A model generated the notes under the pieces. It saw only the letters and a list, made by a program, of their open reading frames with translations, did not search any database and had not been told where the DNA came from. From IMG/VR virus record IMGVR_UViG_3300032288_003199, positions 1 to 38,026 of that record: a stretch of DNA of 38,026 bases; one strand, written 5' to 3'. Shown here in pieces: positions 29,430 through 37,909 of this stretch. Position 1 is the first letter of the stretch; the number at the start of each line of letters is the position of its first letter. Source of the DNA: a virus. The translations under genes were made by a program, and so were the position numbers.

Positions 29430-29596
29430 AGCGTGTAATGGTTTGGATGTGGGAACACAACATAGAAACAGTTGATTCAAAAGGTAAAAAGGTTTTTGTT
29501 TCAGCGCTCAGCGAGAAACCTGTTGAGGGTGGTAAGCGCAGGCGTGTAGCACATTACAGAGAAAAAGAACATCGCCGTAAGCCCAATGAAGTATGA
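29426..29596 (+). CDS. Small basic protein, 56 residues
   Basis: ATG 29426 overlaps the RusA stop (ATGA). It begins MKRVMVWMWEHNIETVDSKG and is rich in Lys and Arg towards the end (GGKRRRVAHYREKEHRRKPN). Too short for routine calling, but it fills the gap between two real genes. It is likely an early accessory protein. Function unknown. Confidence 0.65.
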   Translation: MKRVMVWMWEHNIETVDSKGKKVFVSALSEKPVEGGKRRRVAHYREKEHRRKPNEV

Positions 29597-29924
29597 ACCA
29601 ATCGCACGACAGGGAGCCTCGTTTTATGAAATCCTTATGCAACCGTTCATGGATAATGACATGTCTGCGCCAACAGATTGGGAACTCATTGACCTCGTTC
29701 AAGAGGTGTTTGATACACTTGATGACGCTGACAAAGAGATTTTAAACGAAATCTTTTTTCAACAAAACACTTATGAAGTTGCTAAAACGAACATAGGTAT
29801 TAAAGCCAAATCGCATGCGTGGCGCAAGACACGCAGAGCGTTGAACAATCTTAAAAAAGCATTATTGGAAAACGAAACATTCAGGAGCAAGTATGCGAGC
29901 ACCTATACCGACAACTTGGGATGA
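29586..29924 (+). CDS. Sigma-70 region-4-like HTH protein
   Basis: 112 residues. The C-terminal half (DDADKEILNEIFFQQNTYEV, then AKTNIGIKAKSHAWRKTRRA, then LNNLKKALLE) resembles the region 4 helix-turn-helix of sigma factors, in which the HTH binds -35 DNA and the Arg/Ala/Leu helix follows. No region 2 is seen. It may be a phage sigma-like or anti-sigma-type regulator that redirects host RNA polymerase to late genes, since no phage RNA polymerase is present. Confidence 0.7.
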   Translation: MKYEPIARQGASFYEILMQPFMDNDMSAPTDWELIDLVQEVFDTLDDADKEILNEIFFQQNTYEVAKTNIGIKAKSHAWRKTRRALNNLKKALLENETFRSKYASTYTDNLG

Positions 29925-30444
29925 AGCCTCTTTGCAGGCGTTGGAATATATTACGAACATTGTTTCTACGGTCAGGTTTGAGGAACCTGTTTGGAAGAAA
30001 TATAACGCCATCTTAGATAGTCTCGCTAATTTTGTTACTTGGCATGAAGCCGCCAGCGAAGCGCAGGCGGTGTCTGTAATGGTTGATGCAGGATGTATGG
30101 CTATGCACTCGTTGGTGCCCCTCACATTGGGCATGGACAAAACGGAGATGCACAAACTGTTGTGCCGTAAACAGCATGATTATGGGCATGGGAACATCAG
30201 TAAGTTTGGTTTGGTTGGTGTTGCTGTGCGTATGTGCGACAAGATTGCCCGAGCAGAAAACATGACCAAGAAAGGTGGTGCCAGCGCACAAGTCACCGAA
30301 CCTTTGAAGGATGCGTTTGATGACATTATCGGCTATGCGGTTATAGCGGTGATGTTGTATCGGGGAACTTTTATGTTGCCTTTGGATTCTTCTGAGTCCG
30401 CTAAACAAAAATATATGCCACAACAATTGGAGTTAGAAATATGA
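29893..30444 (+). CDS. NMAD1/DUF1599-like protein (MazG-type helices)
   Basis: 183 residues from ATG 29893 with AGGAG upstream. The motif KQHDYGHGNISKFGLVGVAV, followed by MCDKIARAENM and EPLKDAFDDIIGYAVIAVML, matches the nucleotide-modification-associated domain 1. This domain is linked with modified-base or nucleotide-pool enzymes, with a helical MazG-like fold. No base-modifying enzyme is visible in the window. It may hydrolyse nucleotides. Confidence 0.8.
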   Translation: MRAPIPTTWDEASLQALEYITNIVSTVRFEEPVWKKYNAILDSLANFVTWHEAASEAQAVSVMVDAGCMAMHSLVPLTLGMDKTEMHKLLCRKQHDYGHGNISKFGLVGVAVRMCDKIARAENMTKKGGASAQVTEPLKDAFDDIIGYAVIAVMLYRGTFMLPLDSSESAKQKYMPQQLELEI

Positions 30445-30647
30445 GCGAACAAGAACCAACCAGCCTGTATGGTGCCCGAGGCAAAAAAATTGATATCGGT
30501 GGAACAGAACTGCAAATAGATGACGAGTTTATGGTCGCAACATTGTTGGCTGTAATCGCCGTGTTAAACACTATTCACGCAGGCATTGACGAACACATTT
30601 CTATAGTAGGACAAAAAATTTATGACGAAATCACAAAAGCCAACTAA
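30441..30647 (+). CDS. Hypothetical protein with hydrophobic helix
   Basis: 68 residues. A hydrophobic stretch (EFMVATLLAVIAVLNTIHAG, about 29-48) could be a membrane segment or a buried amphipathic helix. The flanks are acidic. It is coupled to the previous gene by a four-base overlap. Its downstream neighbour begins inside its last codons. Function unknown. Confidence 0.65.
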   Translation: MSEQEPTSLYGARGKKIDIGGTELQIDDEFMVATLLAVIAVLNTIHAGIDEHISIVGQKIYDEITKAN

Positions 30648-30786
30648 TCTAGAACTGTTTGAAGAGATGGTTGTTCAACTTATCGCCGAAGCCCGAAGGC
30701 TGGGTTTACCAAACGCCCGTGTTCGTGACCTGCAGGAAACCAAAGTTGTTATCAAACAGATTCGTAAAGCACGGGAAAAACTATAA
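30622..30786 (+). CDS. Small helical protein, 54 residues
   Basis: ATG 30622 lies in the end of the preceding gene and TAA 30784-30786 overlaps the next ATG (TAATG). The sequence starts MTKSQKPTNLELFEEMVVQL and continues with IAEARRLGLPNARVRDLQET, a basic helical protein. Too short for routine gene calling. No domain known. Confidence 0.65.
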   Translation: MTKSQKPTNLELFEEMVVQLIAEARRLGLPNARVRDLQETKVVIKQIRKAREKL

Positions 30787-31034
30787 TGGACCCACAAAGT
30801 TTTGACCCCGATGACCTGTCGGAAATGTCCACGATGTTTGCACGCATAATGTCTGACAGCGACCAAGGATACACAATGGAGTTCTCCATCAGCCGACTAC
30901 AAGCCAAAGACCTGATGAACATGTGGACAAAAGCCTGTTTAGGTGACCCTGTATCTACAGCCCAATGTTTGATTGAGTACGGAAAAATAATGTTAGAACT
31001 GCAATATGCTCTAACTAATGACGAACGAGACTAA
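30786..31034 (+). CDS. Last early-block gene, 82 residues
   Basis: Acidic and helical, with SDQGYTMEFSISRLQAKDLM and a CLIEYGKIMLELQYALTNDE helix. No domain known. It is the final rightward gene. Its TAA (31032-31034) overlaps the stop of the leftward gene at 31031-31129, so there is no separate terminator between the operons. Confidence 0.65.
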   Translation: MDPQSFDPDDLSEMSTMFARIMSDSDQGYTMEFSISRLQAKDLMNMWTKACLGDPVSTAQCLIEYGKIMLELQYALTNDERD

Positions 31035-31129
31035 TCCTCTTCGCTGTCATCCAGTTTTTCGCCACACACAGGATTCTGTGGCAACGGCTTTTGCCGTTCC
31101 AAACATGCACACAATTTTGCTTTAAACAT
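31031..31129 (-). CDS. 32-residue last gene of the late operon
   Basis: ATG 31129 shares its base with the TAA of the giant virion gene (TAATG) and TAG lies at 31031-31033. It reads MFKAKLCACLERQKPLPQNP, then VCGEKLDDSEED, with cysteines as CAC and VCG. Too short for routine detection. The exact coupling at the start supports it, but the small size lowers confidence. It contains a 6-bp hairpin (AACGGC-TTTT-GCCGTT, 31083-31098) that may act as a two-way terminator between the operons. Confidence 0.55.
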   Translation of the reverse strand: MFKAKLCACLERQKPLPQNPVCGEKLDDSEED

Positions 31130-34100
31130 TAACCCTCGGATGGAATAAGATTTCGTTCAATCATTTCTTTAGTAAAATCTTTCAAAGTGAACTGACGATT
31201 AATCAACTCACTACGAACATTATCATCCTTAATAATTGTAATCGGAATACCCAACTCATTCAACCACGATTGACCCGTTCGTGTAGCATAATTTTCTTTG
31301 CCACCCAAACTACCGCCAGACAATCTTTGTATTCTGGAAATCAACGGAATAGCGTTACCCAACGCATATTGAGTAAAACCTTTAATAGTCTTATTGCCCT
31401 GCTTGTCATAAATAGGGTCAAACCCGATTGACTCCAAAACATTAACGGCGGCAAGTTCCAAACCACGAGCAGGTGTACGCTCAGGGAAAGGACCGACATC
31501 AATACCAAGTTGCTTGCCAGCAATATATTCAAAAGGCAACTTGTATATTGGGTACGCTTGACCAACCAAACGGCGTGGGTCCAAAATAGAACGCAAACCC
31601 TCCTGCAATCTTTGTTGAGGCATATCAGGTTGAATCGTGTAATAACCTTCACCTAGCAACGGCACATTACCACGACCAACACCCAACGGCTCACGAGATT
31701 CTTGCCATTCAGGAATAATTTGTTCGCTATCAACAGGCAAAGTCTGTTGAACTTTCTCATAAATGTTGTATGCGTTTGGACGCATAAACTGGTTCGTTAT
31801 CTGATTCGGAATGTTCCGTGTTGTCCAAATCCAAAACGGCACAAACTGTAAAGCAACCTCATCCAACTTGGACAAATCAGTATAATCAAAATGATAGCGG
31901 GTTACCTTCGCAACAGCATCATCGTAACTACCACCCTTCAATATGGTGTCTAACGCCATCGGAAAACGCACGGCTGCTTCAACACGAGTGTTCGCACGGC
32001 GAACACCCCGAGTGTACGAGTTCGTAGAGAACCCTTGCCTGCGAACAAAATCGGCTGCGTTCTCCGCAGCAGGTTGCATCCGTGTACCAAAACTAGCGGA
32101 ATCCAAACCAGTTTTATTTAACAAATTGATTACACGCTCACCGAGCGTTCCAGCGATAACGGGTTCACGCAAATCCGCAAACGACCCCTGTAAGCCCGTA
32201 GCAATCGCCGCACGCAACGCCTGCTCGTACTGTCCACGCAACACAGGGTCCACAATGCCCAACTCATCCAACCATTTAGCAGGACCATACTTGTTCAATG
32301 CGTTCATAGCCTTAACGCCGTTCACGGCGGTCATACCATCAACACCAGCAACAGCATTCATAAACATAGACGAATACGAGTTACGAACAACAAAACCGAG
32401 ACTGGTTACCGCATAAGTTTTAAACAAATCATTTGCGGCAGACAAAAACTGTCGCACCATACCAGCATTTGACTTAGCCAAAAGTTTTTGCAAATTAGGT
32501 TTCCACACAGACAACAATTGCTCAGGTGCCTGCACACCCAACCCTAAAATTGCTTCCCAACCTTCAAGCACCCGTGCTTCAACGGGTGCCATAATCGCAC
32601 CAAATCTACCAGTTCTAACAATCTCTATTAGTTCTGCGCTAGCAGTAACAGCATCTTCTGCTTCTGCCAAACCAATTTCACCAACATGCAACAATTCTGT
32701 TACACGCTCATATGCTGCTTTAACAGTCTTGTCTTTAATATATTTGGTTGATTCAACACTGCGTTGCACACTACGCACCCATTCACGGGCAGCGACACCA
32801 GCCTCGCCCCGTGCTGGCATATTCAACATCGCCTGCCCAACAGCAGCAAGTTCATTACGCAAAGCATTACCCGTGCCATCACTCCATTGTTTTAATGTTT
32901 TGGCTTGGTCAAACAAAACCCCCAAACGGTCTTGATATTGTAACAACTTTGTTTCAGCACCCTTAATGGAACCAGCACCACCAACTTTGATATTGCCAAC
33001 AGCCTGAGCAATAGAACGCTCTAAGTTTCTGCGCAACTTCGCTTCCTGCTTGGTTGCCGCCTCCAACGCCTTGGTGATACCAGCACGGTCCAACACAACC
33101 TTCTGACCACCAACAGTAACAGTTTGTTTCCTGCCTTGAATTTCGGCAACCTGCGCTCGTGCACCAGCAACAACCTGCTGTCGTTGCACCTTCTGTTGCG
33201 CCAACATTTCTTTCTGAGCAGTCAATTCACGAATACGGTCATTAATAGCGGTACGAGCAACATCAACTTCTTGTCGTGCGCCAGCAGCCTCAGCCAAACG
33301 ACCCGCAGCAGCCTCGCTGGCAGTCGTATAATCGGAACGCAATATAGAACCCAACACAGGATTGTCGGCACCCTGAACAGGTGCCGTAGTAGAATTAGAC
33401 GGAGTAACCATATAATCCTGCGGTTTAACAACAACAATCGCAGTATCTTCAGCCGTATCATCAAACAACTTCGCAGGCAACAACAATCCGTCCATCTGTC
33501 TCTCTAGGTCGGCAGCCAAAGCCACATCGCCCAACGCCGCATCTATAATCATTCTGCCAGTTTGTTCCGCAGCAGGGTCACCCGACATGTGCGCAATACC
33601 AACCATGCTTGCAACAAAATCATCATAAATGTTTTTAACAATGTCAGGGTCACCACCAGCAGGCATCTCACGACCAGCGTTATCCAATATGTCATCAATC
33701 AAATTCACCAAATCTGGATAACCACGCTCAATCTCTGGGTCCAACGGCAAACCCTGCTTCAAATCATAATAGGTTTTGATAAACACCCTGTTGGCATCCA
33801 AACCAGCGTCTTGCAGTTGTGTATCAATGCTTTTAACAAAGTTATCTGACCCAAAAATTTCTTGAATGCCATCCGATGTCCGTGAATCAACAACCTTGTT
33901 GTCAGGGAAAGCGTGGACACCAATGACATCGGGAGCGCCTTGGAATATTGTTGGTTCGCTATGAAGCAACTGAAACGGTGCATCAGGCGAACCCAAATCT
34001 GTTTGACTGGTATATAGAAAACCATTATCAGGCGCATAGGTTTGTGCGGAACGCACCTCACCCATAATGCGATAACCATTCAACAAATCTTTATAGTAAC

Positions 34101-36672
34101 CTTCTTGCTGCACCAGCGCAGCATATTCAGGGCTGTTCGGGTCCACCAAATCTAGTTGTGTGTTGATTTGACGCAACTCTGCTTGTACGGCTCGTGCTTC
34201 ACGAGAAGCAGGAGCACCCCGTGCAGCCATAATACGGTCAGCCAAAATGTTTATATCATCAGGAATCCGTCTAGCGTTCGGAAACATCGCCATATATGTT
34301 TGCTGCAAAGTGGTACGCACTTCGGACAAACCGCCGTCACCAACTTCAATGGCTCGGCGCAACTCTTTAATTTCCGACAACAACACCGAATGCGCCGCAT
34401 CAAAGTTTTCACGCATAGACACCTCAACGGTGCTTGCCATCGTGCGTGCACGACTCAAATCAAACTCTAATTTTTGCAGTTTTGCTACAGTTGCTTTAAT
34501 TTCACGCTCAGTAAGTTTGCGTTGTTTTAGGTTTTCTTTAACCAAATCGTCAGCATATTTCATACCCCGACTAACAATGTCACGCAAAGTTTGACGCTGA
34601 CTAGCGGCACCTTGACGCAACGAATTACGAACAGCCAACAAACCTTTATGGGATTTGATTAACTCTGATGCCAACATTTTATTTGGAATTTCCACATCCA
34701 ACAATTTTTGTGCAGCATCATCACCATAAGCCATCAGCCTTCTAGTAAACACCTCACGGCTTTTTTGTTTAGCCAAAGAATACGCATACGAATCAGCAAT
34801 ATTGCCGATATCCGTTTCAAAAAAATTTATGTTGGTGCCTGAAACTTCTTTAAAAATTTTGTTAATTTCGTCAATGCCACCTTTTTCCAATATGCGACCC
34901 ATAAACTCTTCGCCAGCCTTCAGGCTGCGATACTTCAAAGGTGCACCAACAGTAACAATTTCGTTGTAACTCAAGTTGTTTGTGTTGAAAACAATCTTTT
35001 TACCAGTCCTAGGGTCTGCAATTGTTATTCCCTTATCATTAAAAGCGTTGATAGAACGCAACCAGTTTTTTGCATCTTTACTGATTGTGTGATGCACATA
35101 GTTATCAATAAAACTAAAATCAGGAATATCAGTTCCATAATCAAGACCGAACCGTTTATATTGCTGTTCAACAGCCTTGTAGGCACCATCTTGCCAAGCC
35201 TTGTAGCGTTTAATCAACGCATCTTCAATATCGCTTCTAGGCAAATCAGGATTCTCAATAAGACTAATTAGTTTGCCAGCAACACCCTGTTCACGGGCTT
35301 CATTGATAATTTCTTCAACACCATCTTTGAATGCATTATATGCAAAACCTGTTTCGCCTTTAGCAGCATTCGCAGCAGACCAACCAGCCAATCCACGAAT
35401 AACACCAGATTCGCTAAGCATGTATTCGCCACCACGCACACTTTTTCTTCCAGCCCCAGCCAACAACGCCCTACTAGCAGGAGCAAGAACAGGGACAACA
35501 TCTAAACCTTTTGCTTTCAAAGGCAATGAAGCGGTTGCACGAGCAACATCACCAATCTGCGCACGAGTCAAAGCCCAACCCTTACCAATAACATCGGCAA
35601 CAGGTTCAGTCCACTGAACAGGTTTACCAGCCAAACGCAAACCAGTATTAATACCCTCAGCCAAACGAATCTCTCTAGGAATAGCCCACATACCAATACG
35701 GCTAATCTCGTTCGCTTTGCCAATCAACACAGGATACTTTTCCAACATTTCTGTTGTCATAAACTTTGCTGCTAATGCTGTGCGTCCAGCCTTACCAACA
35801 TATTGAACCTCGCCAACACCCGTAACATAGTTCAACGGTTTAGTGATTTCTTCCGCAATAAGATTTTGTGCAGCACCAATAAACTTGTTACGCTCAACAT
35901 TACGCTTAGCGATAATCGTTTTCTTCAAACCCCAATCAGGGTCTTTGGCTTGATTAACTAAATCAATAACACTGAACTGAACTTTGTCCCCGCCAATGTC
36001 AGGTCGTTTCAATAACTCTTCTTTGGTGTTACCCATACTGATAATGTCGGCACCAACTTGAAAAAGCGGATTTGAAACAAAACCCGCAGTTCTTACAATA
36101 GATTTTAATACAGGGTTTTTAACGCTGAGTTGCAAATCCGATAACTCTTTGCTGGCGGACTGACCAATACGATTAACAGGATTAATGATTCCGCCAAGTA
36201 AACCAGCCCAAGCCTTGCCTTGGGATTCTAAAGAAAAATCTCCACCAGCCGTAGTCACAGTTTTATAACTAGACTTAAACGGAGACAAAACTTTAGAGTA
36301 CGCTACATCTTGCAGTTTTTTAAACAATGATGGTGCTGGACCGCCAGTAGAAACCTGTCGTCTTTCACCAGCCGCAATACGGTCTGCTTCAGCAATTAAC
36401 TCTTGTTTTTGTTTAGGGGTTAAAGTTTCTGAAAGACGGATTCTTTCCTGAACTGTTCGTGTACCAGTAAACAACTTTTGTTGTTCTTCTGTTGTAGTAG
36501 ATTTTTCTTCTTTAGCAACAAAAGGTTTTGTTGATGTTTCAACAGTTGGTTTTGGGGTTTTAGGAGCATTTTCCCCATACAGCGTTTTATAGTAATCTTC
36601 CAGTTTTGGTGGCGTGGGCGGTGTTTTACCGCTTTTGCGAAAAGCAGTTACTGGATTCGGTGTAATCGCCAT
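31129..36672 (-). CDS. Giant internal virion/ejection protein
   Basis: 1847 residues from ATG 36672 (a TTG three bases upstream is not preferred). Long helical and coiled-coil regions rich in Ala, Gln, Glu and Arg fill much of it, including stretches near 680-790 and 1200-1330. The C-terminal part holds the motif HFDYTDLSKLDEVALQFVPF, then WIWTTRNIPNQ, which recurs in large virion proteins of short-tailed and actinobacterial phages. It lacks a visible lysozyme or protease domain. It is likely ejected with DNA to build a trans-envelope channel, as T7 internal proteins do. It is the longest gene by far, over 14% of the genome. Confidence 0.8.
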   Translation of the reverse strand: MAITPNPVTAFRKSGKTPPTPPKLEDYYKTLYGENAPKTPKPTVETSTKPFVAKEEKSTTTEEQQKLFTGTRTVQERIRLSETLTPKQKQELIAEADRIAAGERRQVSTGGPAPSLFKKLQDVAYSKVLSPFKSSYKTVTTAGGDFSLESQGKAWAGLLGGIINPVNRIGQSASKELSDLQLSVKNPVLKSIVRTAGFVSNPLFQVGADIISMGNTKEELLKRPDIGGDKVQFSVIDLVNQAKDPDWGLKKTIIAKRNVERNKFIGAAQNLIAEEITKPLNYVTGVGEVQYVGKAGRTALAAKFMTTEMLEKYPVLIGKANEISRIGMWAIPREIRLAEGINTGLRLAGKPVQWTEPVADVIGKGWALTRAQIGDVARATASLPLKAKGLDVVPVLAPASRALLAGAGRKSVRGGEYMLSESGVIRGLAGWSAANAAKGETGFAYNAFKDGVEEIINEAREQGVAGKLISLIENPDLPRSDIEDALIKRYKAWQDGAYKAVEQQYKRFGLDYGTDIPDFSFIDNYVHHTISKDAKNWLRSINAFNDKGITIADPRTGKKIVFNTNNLSYNEIVTVGAPLKYRSLKAGEEFMGRILEKGGIDEINKIFKEVSGTNINFFETDIGNIADSYAYSLAKQKSREVFTRRLMAYGDDAAQKLLDVEIPNKMLASELIKSHKGLLAVRNSLRQGAASQRQTLRDIVSRGMKYADDLVKENLKQRKLTEREIKATVAKLQKLEFDLSRARTMASTVEVSMRENFDAAHSVLLSEIKELRRAIEVGDGGLSEVRTTLQQTYMAMFPNARRIPDDINILADRIMAARGAPASREARAVQAELRQINTQLDLVDPNSPEYAALVQQEGYYKDLLNGYRIMGEVRSAQTYAPDNGFLYTSQTDLGSPDAPFQLLHSEPTIFQGAPDVIGVHAFPDNKVVDSRTSDGIQEIFGSDNFVKSIDTQLQDAGLDANRVFIKTYYDLKQGLPLDPEIERGYPDLVNLIDDILDNAGREMPAGGDPDIVKNIYDDFVASMVGIAHMSGDPAAEQTGRMIIDAALGDVALAADLERQMDGLLLPAKLFDDTAEDTAIVVVKPQDYMVTPSNSTTAPVQGADNPVLGSILRSDYTTASEAAAGRLAEAAGARQEVDVARTAINDRIRELTAQKEMLAQQKVQRQQVVAGARAQVAEIQGRKQTVTVGGQKVVLDRAGITKALEAATKQEAKLRRNLERSIAQAVGNIKVGGAGSIKGAETKLLQYQDRLGVLFDQAKTLKQWSDGTGNALRNELAAVGQAMLNMPARGEAGVAAREWVRSVQRSVESTKYIKDKTVKAAYERVTELLHVGEIGLAEAEDAVTASAELIEIVRTGRFGAIMAPVEARVLEGWEAILGLGVQAPEQLLSVWKPNLQKLLAKSNAGMVRQFLSAANDLFKTYAVTSLGFVVRNSYSSMFMNAVAGVDGMTAVNGVKAMNALNKYGPAKWLDELGIVDPVLRGQYEQALRAAIATGLQGSFADLREPVIAGTLGERVINLLNKTGLDSASFGTRMQPAAENAADFVRRQGFSTNSYTRGVRRANTRVEAAVRFPMALDTILKGGSYDDAVAKVTRYHFDYTDLSKLDEVALQFVPFWIWTTRNIPNQITNQFMRPNAYNIYEKVQQTLPVDSEQIIPEWQESREPLGVGRGNVPLLGEGYYTIQPDMPQQRLQEGLRSILDPRRLVGQAYPIYKLPFEYIAGKQLGIDVGPFPERTPARGLELAAVNVLESIGFDPIYDKQGNKTIKGFTQYALGNAIPLISRIQRLSGGSLGGKENYATRTGQSWLNELGIPITIIKDDNVRSELINRQFTLKDFTKEMIERNLIPSEG

Positions 36673-36712
36673 CAATTATGCCTAGTTTGTTCCCATAATG
36701 GGATTATGAAAC

Positions 36713-37909
36713 TTAAAACTCGCTACGCCTTGCTGCCCGAATGGCAGCGATTGCTGCTTCTCGTTCACGCTTCTTGCGTTCTTCTTCAGCAGCCACATTA
36801 GGGTCCACAGGAGGTGGAGTAACAGGCATTTGAACAGGAACATCCACAGGAGCCGCAGGGGCTTCCCCATACGCTGCTGCTTCAGCCCGAGCCTGAGCAG
36901 CCCTAGCCTCAGCGTCCTGTTGTGCCTGTAAACGCTGCATAGCCAACTGATTAGCCAAATCTGAATACTTAGCGTTGATTTGATTTTGATACGCTGTTTG
37001 ACCTGTAGCCAACTGCTGACGACCAGCAGCCGCAGCACCCACACCAGCATTACGCAAAGCGTTCATATAGTTTTGTGAACCAACATTTAACTGCCCAGCA
37101 GACTGCCGTGCCAATTGTGCATATTGTGCGGCTAAAGCCGCATCCATAGCCGACTGACCAGTAACACCAGCCGTGCTAGCACCCTCAGCACCCAAAGCAC
37201 CCATCAACGGATTCACAGGTTGAGTCGTGGATAAATCCACCAACGGCACATCAGAATACGCTGTAGGCGTAACCAGCGAGGACAAGAACTGGTTTTCAGC
37301 ACCACTAATCTGACCTTGACCAGCCGACACTGCCTGTAGCAACGCATCCAAATCTGCTTGTCGGCGTGACGGCAAATCCTCTAATTGACCACCATAAAGA
37401 GCATCTGTTTGCGCACCTTGACCAGCATAAATATCTGCAACCTTGCTATAGGCAGCAAATTTGCGTTGCCGTTCGGCAACCGCATCTGCTTTTTCTTGAG
37501 CCGTAGCAGCAGCATCATCTAATACTTTTTGTGCTTCACGGTCAGCCTTGTCATATTCGGCTTGAATTTTTAATCGTGCAAGTTCATTAGCCAAACGCTG
37601 AGCCTCAGTCAAAGCACCACTAGAACCGCTACCAGTTCCATCAGTTTTAGGACCAAATTTTTCCTCTGATTTTTTTCGTGCTTTAATAGCATCTGCTTGA
37701 GCCTTGGCACGGTCAGATTGTGCTTCTAAAGCACGCTGTCTGGCTTCAGAAGGCGAAATATAACCACCACCAGTTACTGCACCACCAGTACTAGTAATAT
37801 TTTGACCCGAAGAACTTAAACCATAAGCCCGAGCAATAGCAGCAAGACGGTCAGCCTCAGACTGAGTACCTTTGGGCGCTACACCCTTATGTCCTTTTTT
37901 GTGAGCCAT
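36713..37909 (-). CDS. Ala/Gln-rich internal virion protein
   Basis: 398 residues from ATG 37909, the same start that appears at 6-4 in the left copy of the repeat. A basic Gly-rich N-terminus (MAHKKGHKGVAPKG) is followed by charged helical segments with many Ala, Gln, Glu and Arg (EAQRLANELARLKIQAEYDK), a Gly/Ala-rich central region and a Pro-rich linker (VPVQMPVTPPPVDP) before a basic end. No catalytic domain. By its position before the giant protein, it is probably an internal virion or ejection partner. Confidence 0.7.
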   Translation of the reverse strand: MAHKKGHKGVAPKGTQSEADRLAAIARAYGLSSSGQNITSTGGAVTGGGYISPSEARQRALEAQSDRAKAQADAIKARKKSEEKFGPKTDGTGSGSSGALTEAQRLANELARLKIQAEYDKADREAQKVLDDAAATAQEKADAVAERQRKFAAYSKVADIYAGQGAQTDALYGGQLEDLPSRRQADLDALLQAVSAGQGQISGAENQFLSSLVTPTAYSDVPLVDLSTTQPVNPLMGALGAEGASTAGVTGQSAMDAALAAQYAQLARQSAGQLNVGSQNYMNALRNAGVGAAAAGRQQLATGQTAYQNQINAKYSDLANQLAMQRLQAQQDAEARAAQARAEAAAYGEAPAAPVDVPVQMPVTPPPVDPNVAAEEERKKREREAAIAAIRAARRSEF

